Translations under genes and position numbers: made by a program
Assembly (NCBI GenBank): GCA_004794655.1
Contig: SMMW01000034.1
Coordinates: forward strand, 62,001 to 126,000
Source: Marisa cornuarietis
Lineage: Eukaryota; Mollusca; Gastropoda; Architaenioglossa; Ampullariidae
DNA: 64,000 nt
Direction: 5' to 3'
Shown here: one piece after another, positions 62,617 through 64,000 of the stretch
How the letters are laid out: each line of letters starts with the position of its first letter
Position numbering within the stretch: position 1 is the first letter of the stretch
Notes under the pieces: generated by a model
Told to the model about the DNA's origin: nothing
The model's input: only the letters and a program-made list of their open reading frames with translations
Database searches by the model: none

Positions 62617-62775
62617 TTCATACAAGATATTCATCAACATAGAATCACGTGACACTATCATCCCGTCGGTTAATATCTTCGGCTCTATATTCTTTGTGGT
62701 AGTGTTACAGTTCGTAAGACAAATGTTGGTTCCGCCGTTTTCGTGAAAAACAATGACTGGTTCCTGTAGATCCAA
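62617..62775 (-). pseudogene. Orphan NHR exon 2 (copy H)
   Basis: This 159-nt exon is open and encodes LDLQEPVIVFHENGGTNICL to MIVSRDSMLMNILYE|GTAAGA. The acceptor AG has become AC (minus strand ttacac). Exons 3-5 are not present to its left, and no exon 1 is visible to its right within the window. The intron-1-like sequence continues to about 63050. Confidence 0.75.
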
Positions 62776-63059
62776 GTGTAAATGTGGTCTTCTCGATTAA
62801 ATTTATTGACAGACATGAACGCCATCCACGAAATATAAAAATAAATATTTAAGTTTTTAAATTATAAATCCCTAATATAAATCAAAATTAAACGTAACAC
62901 TTAATGACTCACATGTTTTTATTAAAGTTATTTGTTGTATTTTATAAGCAAGGTATTTTTATCCGTCTAGATCTGCTGTCATAATCTTGTGACTATAAGA
63001 TACAACTCATTATATATTGAATGACAACATACCGCACACTGTATGATATAGGGACTAAT

Positions 63060-64000
63060 ATAACACAGTTCACTATACATTGAATCACAGTATAAGGAGA
63101 TGTCCATCACACAGGTACATAAATACATCCTCTCACGTTTGATTCCCTGCTCTATTTTCTCTCCACCTCAAAAAGCAGGGCTGACGTGCATGAGCGAACT
63201 TAAAAGTGAACTTAAGCTTGAGTCCGCTGTCTCAGCCTTAAGTCGAGTAAATCGGTGTGCACAAGCAAACTCAAGTCCGCTAAGTACAAAATTTCTTACT
63301 CAACTTTAGGGCTGCCCTCCCCCTGGTATAAACCCTTACTTAGCTGAGTCGGGCTGTAGATTTCTGATTTCTTCGTGTGAAGAGTGAAAGATGGCAGCGA
63401 GACGATCGACTGTGTTTCACAAATCACAATGATGTTTAGACGATGTTTGAGGGGAGAATGTATATTTCGTGACTGGAAAAATCGTTTTGCTACATACAAC
63501 GACACTGAATCGAGTTGAATGTTCGATTTCGACTCCGGCGAGTCGATAGCTTGTCTCTTTTTGACCTGATACAAGAGAACAACAACACTCGCTGCCGCGA
63601 AAGGGTTTAGCTTGCCACCCCCTATCATGCATTTGATGGTAGCACTGAGATTTTATGCTGCAAGGTACTTCCATGTCACCATCGGTGACATTTTTTAAAT
63701 TGACCGACCTACGGTGTCACGGGTCAACGCTTGTGTGAGGAAGAGGCACGACGAGTGATGGCTGACTTGAATAATCAAGTCAGTTTTCCAAATGTTATGG
63801 GTGCCTGAACTGCACCCATGTACGAATTAGTTCCAGCGGAGACTGAAACAGAATTTGTCAACAGCGTCACCACTCAATCAACAGTCAGCTGATTTGTAAT
63901 GCTAACATGATAATCACAAACTGTGTGGTAAACTAGAGCCAGGGTCAGTTTGTTTTTTTTTGAAAGATATCTCAGATTTTGTGTGCAAGATCACCATCTA
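63060..64000. other. Right edge, no recognised gene
   Basis: Short open frames occur on both strands, but none carries a domain I recognise. The rest of copy H, if it exists, may lie beyond the window. Confidence 0.4.

Larger units (their letters stand above)
55400..62640 (-). repeat. Segmental duplication unit D
   Basis: Collinear with 15720-24000, including the 3' flank (AAGCGGTCGGAACC near 55508 and 15827), the gene, the non-coding 5' exon and the 5' flank block. It lacks the LINE found in unit A and has its own MITE. Confidence 0.8.

Noticed and set aside
1..64000. CRISPR arrays, operons, ribosome binding sites, tRNA or rRNA genes
   Set aside because: The window is spliced eukaryotic DNA; no spaced direct repeats of CRISPR type and no convincing tRNA cloverleaf or rRNA segment were seen.

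Overview
The window is eukaryotic. It has spliced genes with GT-AG introns, long AT-rich introns, many di- and trinucleotide microsatellites, non-LTR and LTR retrotransposon debris and a MITE. The gene families (an expanded RING/B-box family, mollusc-type Gypsy gag, a KH/nuclease/helicase protein) suggest an invertebrate, most likely a lophotrochozoan and probably a gastropod mollusc. The species call is an inference.

Left part (about 2.4-14.7 kb, + strand): one complete 8-exon gene that I assembled from splice sites with matching phase (816 codons including stop). It encodes a KH-like N-terminus, a PD-(D/E)XK/NERD-like nuclease domain and a superfamily-1 helicase-type P-loop ATPase with Walker A, Walker B and a motif VI-like C-terminus. 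Its introns hold a LINE fragment, a long decayed repeat-family gene, microsatellites and a MITE fragment.

Right part (about 15.7-64 kb, - strand): a decaying tandem array of one gene type, a TRIM-like RING / B-box / coiled-coil protein with a C-terminal Neuralized homology repeat (NHR). Coding is in five exons of about 1068, 156-159, 153, 180 and 33-60 nt, preceded by a conserved non-coding exon. Only the copy at 56.3-60.7 kb (D) is intact (529 aa). Copy A (16.8-22.2 kb) has three lesions, B (32.1-35.9 kb) one nonsense codon, and C (45.4-48.7 kb) has lost exon 1. Smaller remnants lie at 40.1, 50.1-50.7 and 52.7 kb, with an orphan NHR exon at 62.6 kb. Units A and D are homologous over roughly 15.7-24.0 and 55.4-62.6 kb.

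Comparing copies dates several insertions after duplication: a 5'-truncated LINE in intron 1 of A, a solo LTR in intron 4 of C, and a MITE in intron 1 of D. A pol-less Gypsy element with target-site duplications fills 41.0-45.0 kb. A nuclease-helicase gene beside a birth-and-death E3-ligase array looks like a locus for recognition or defence, but that role is inferred from architecture and turnover only.
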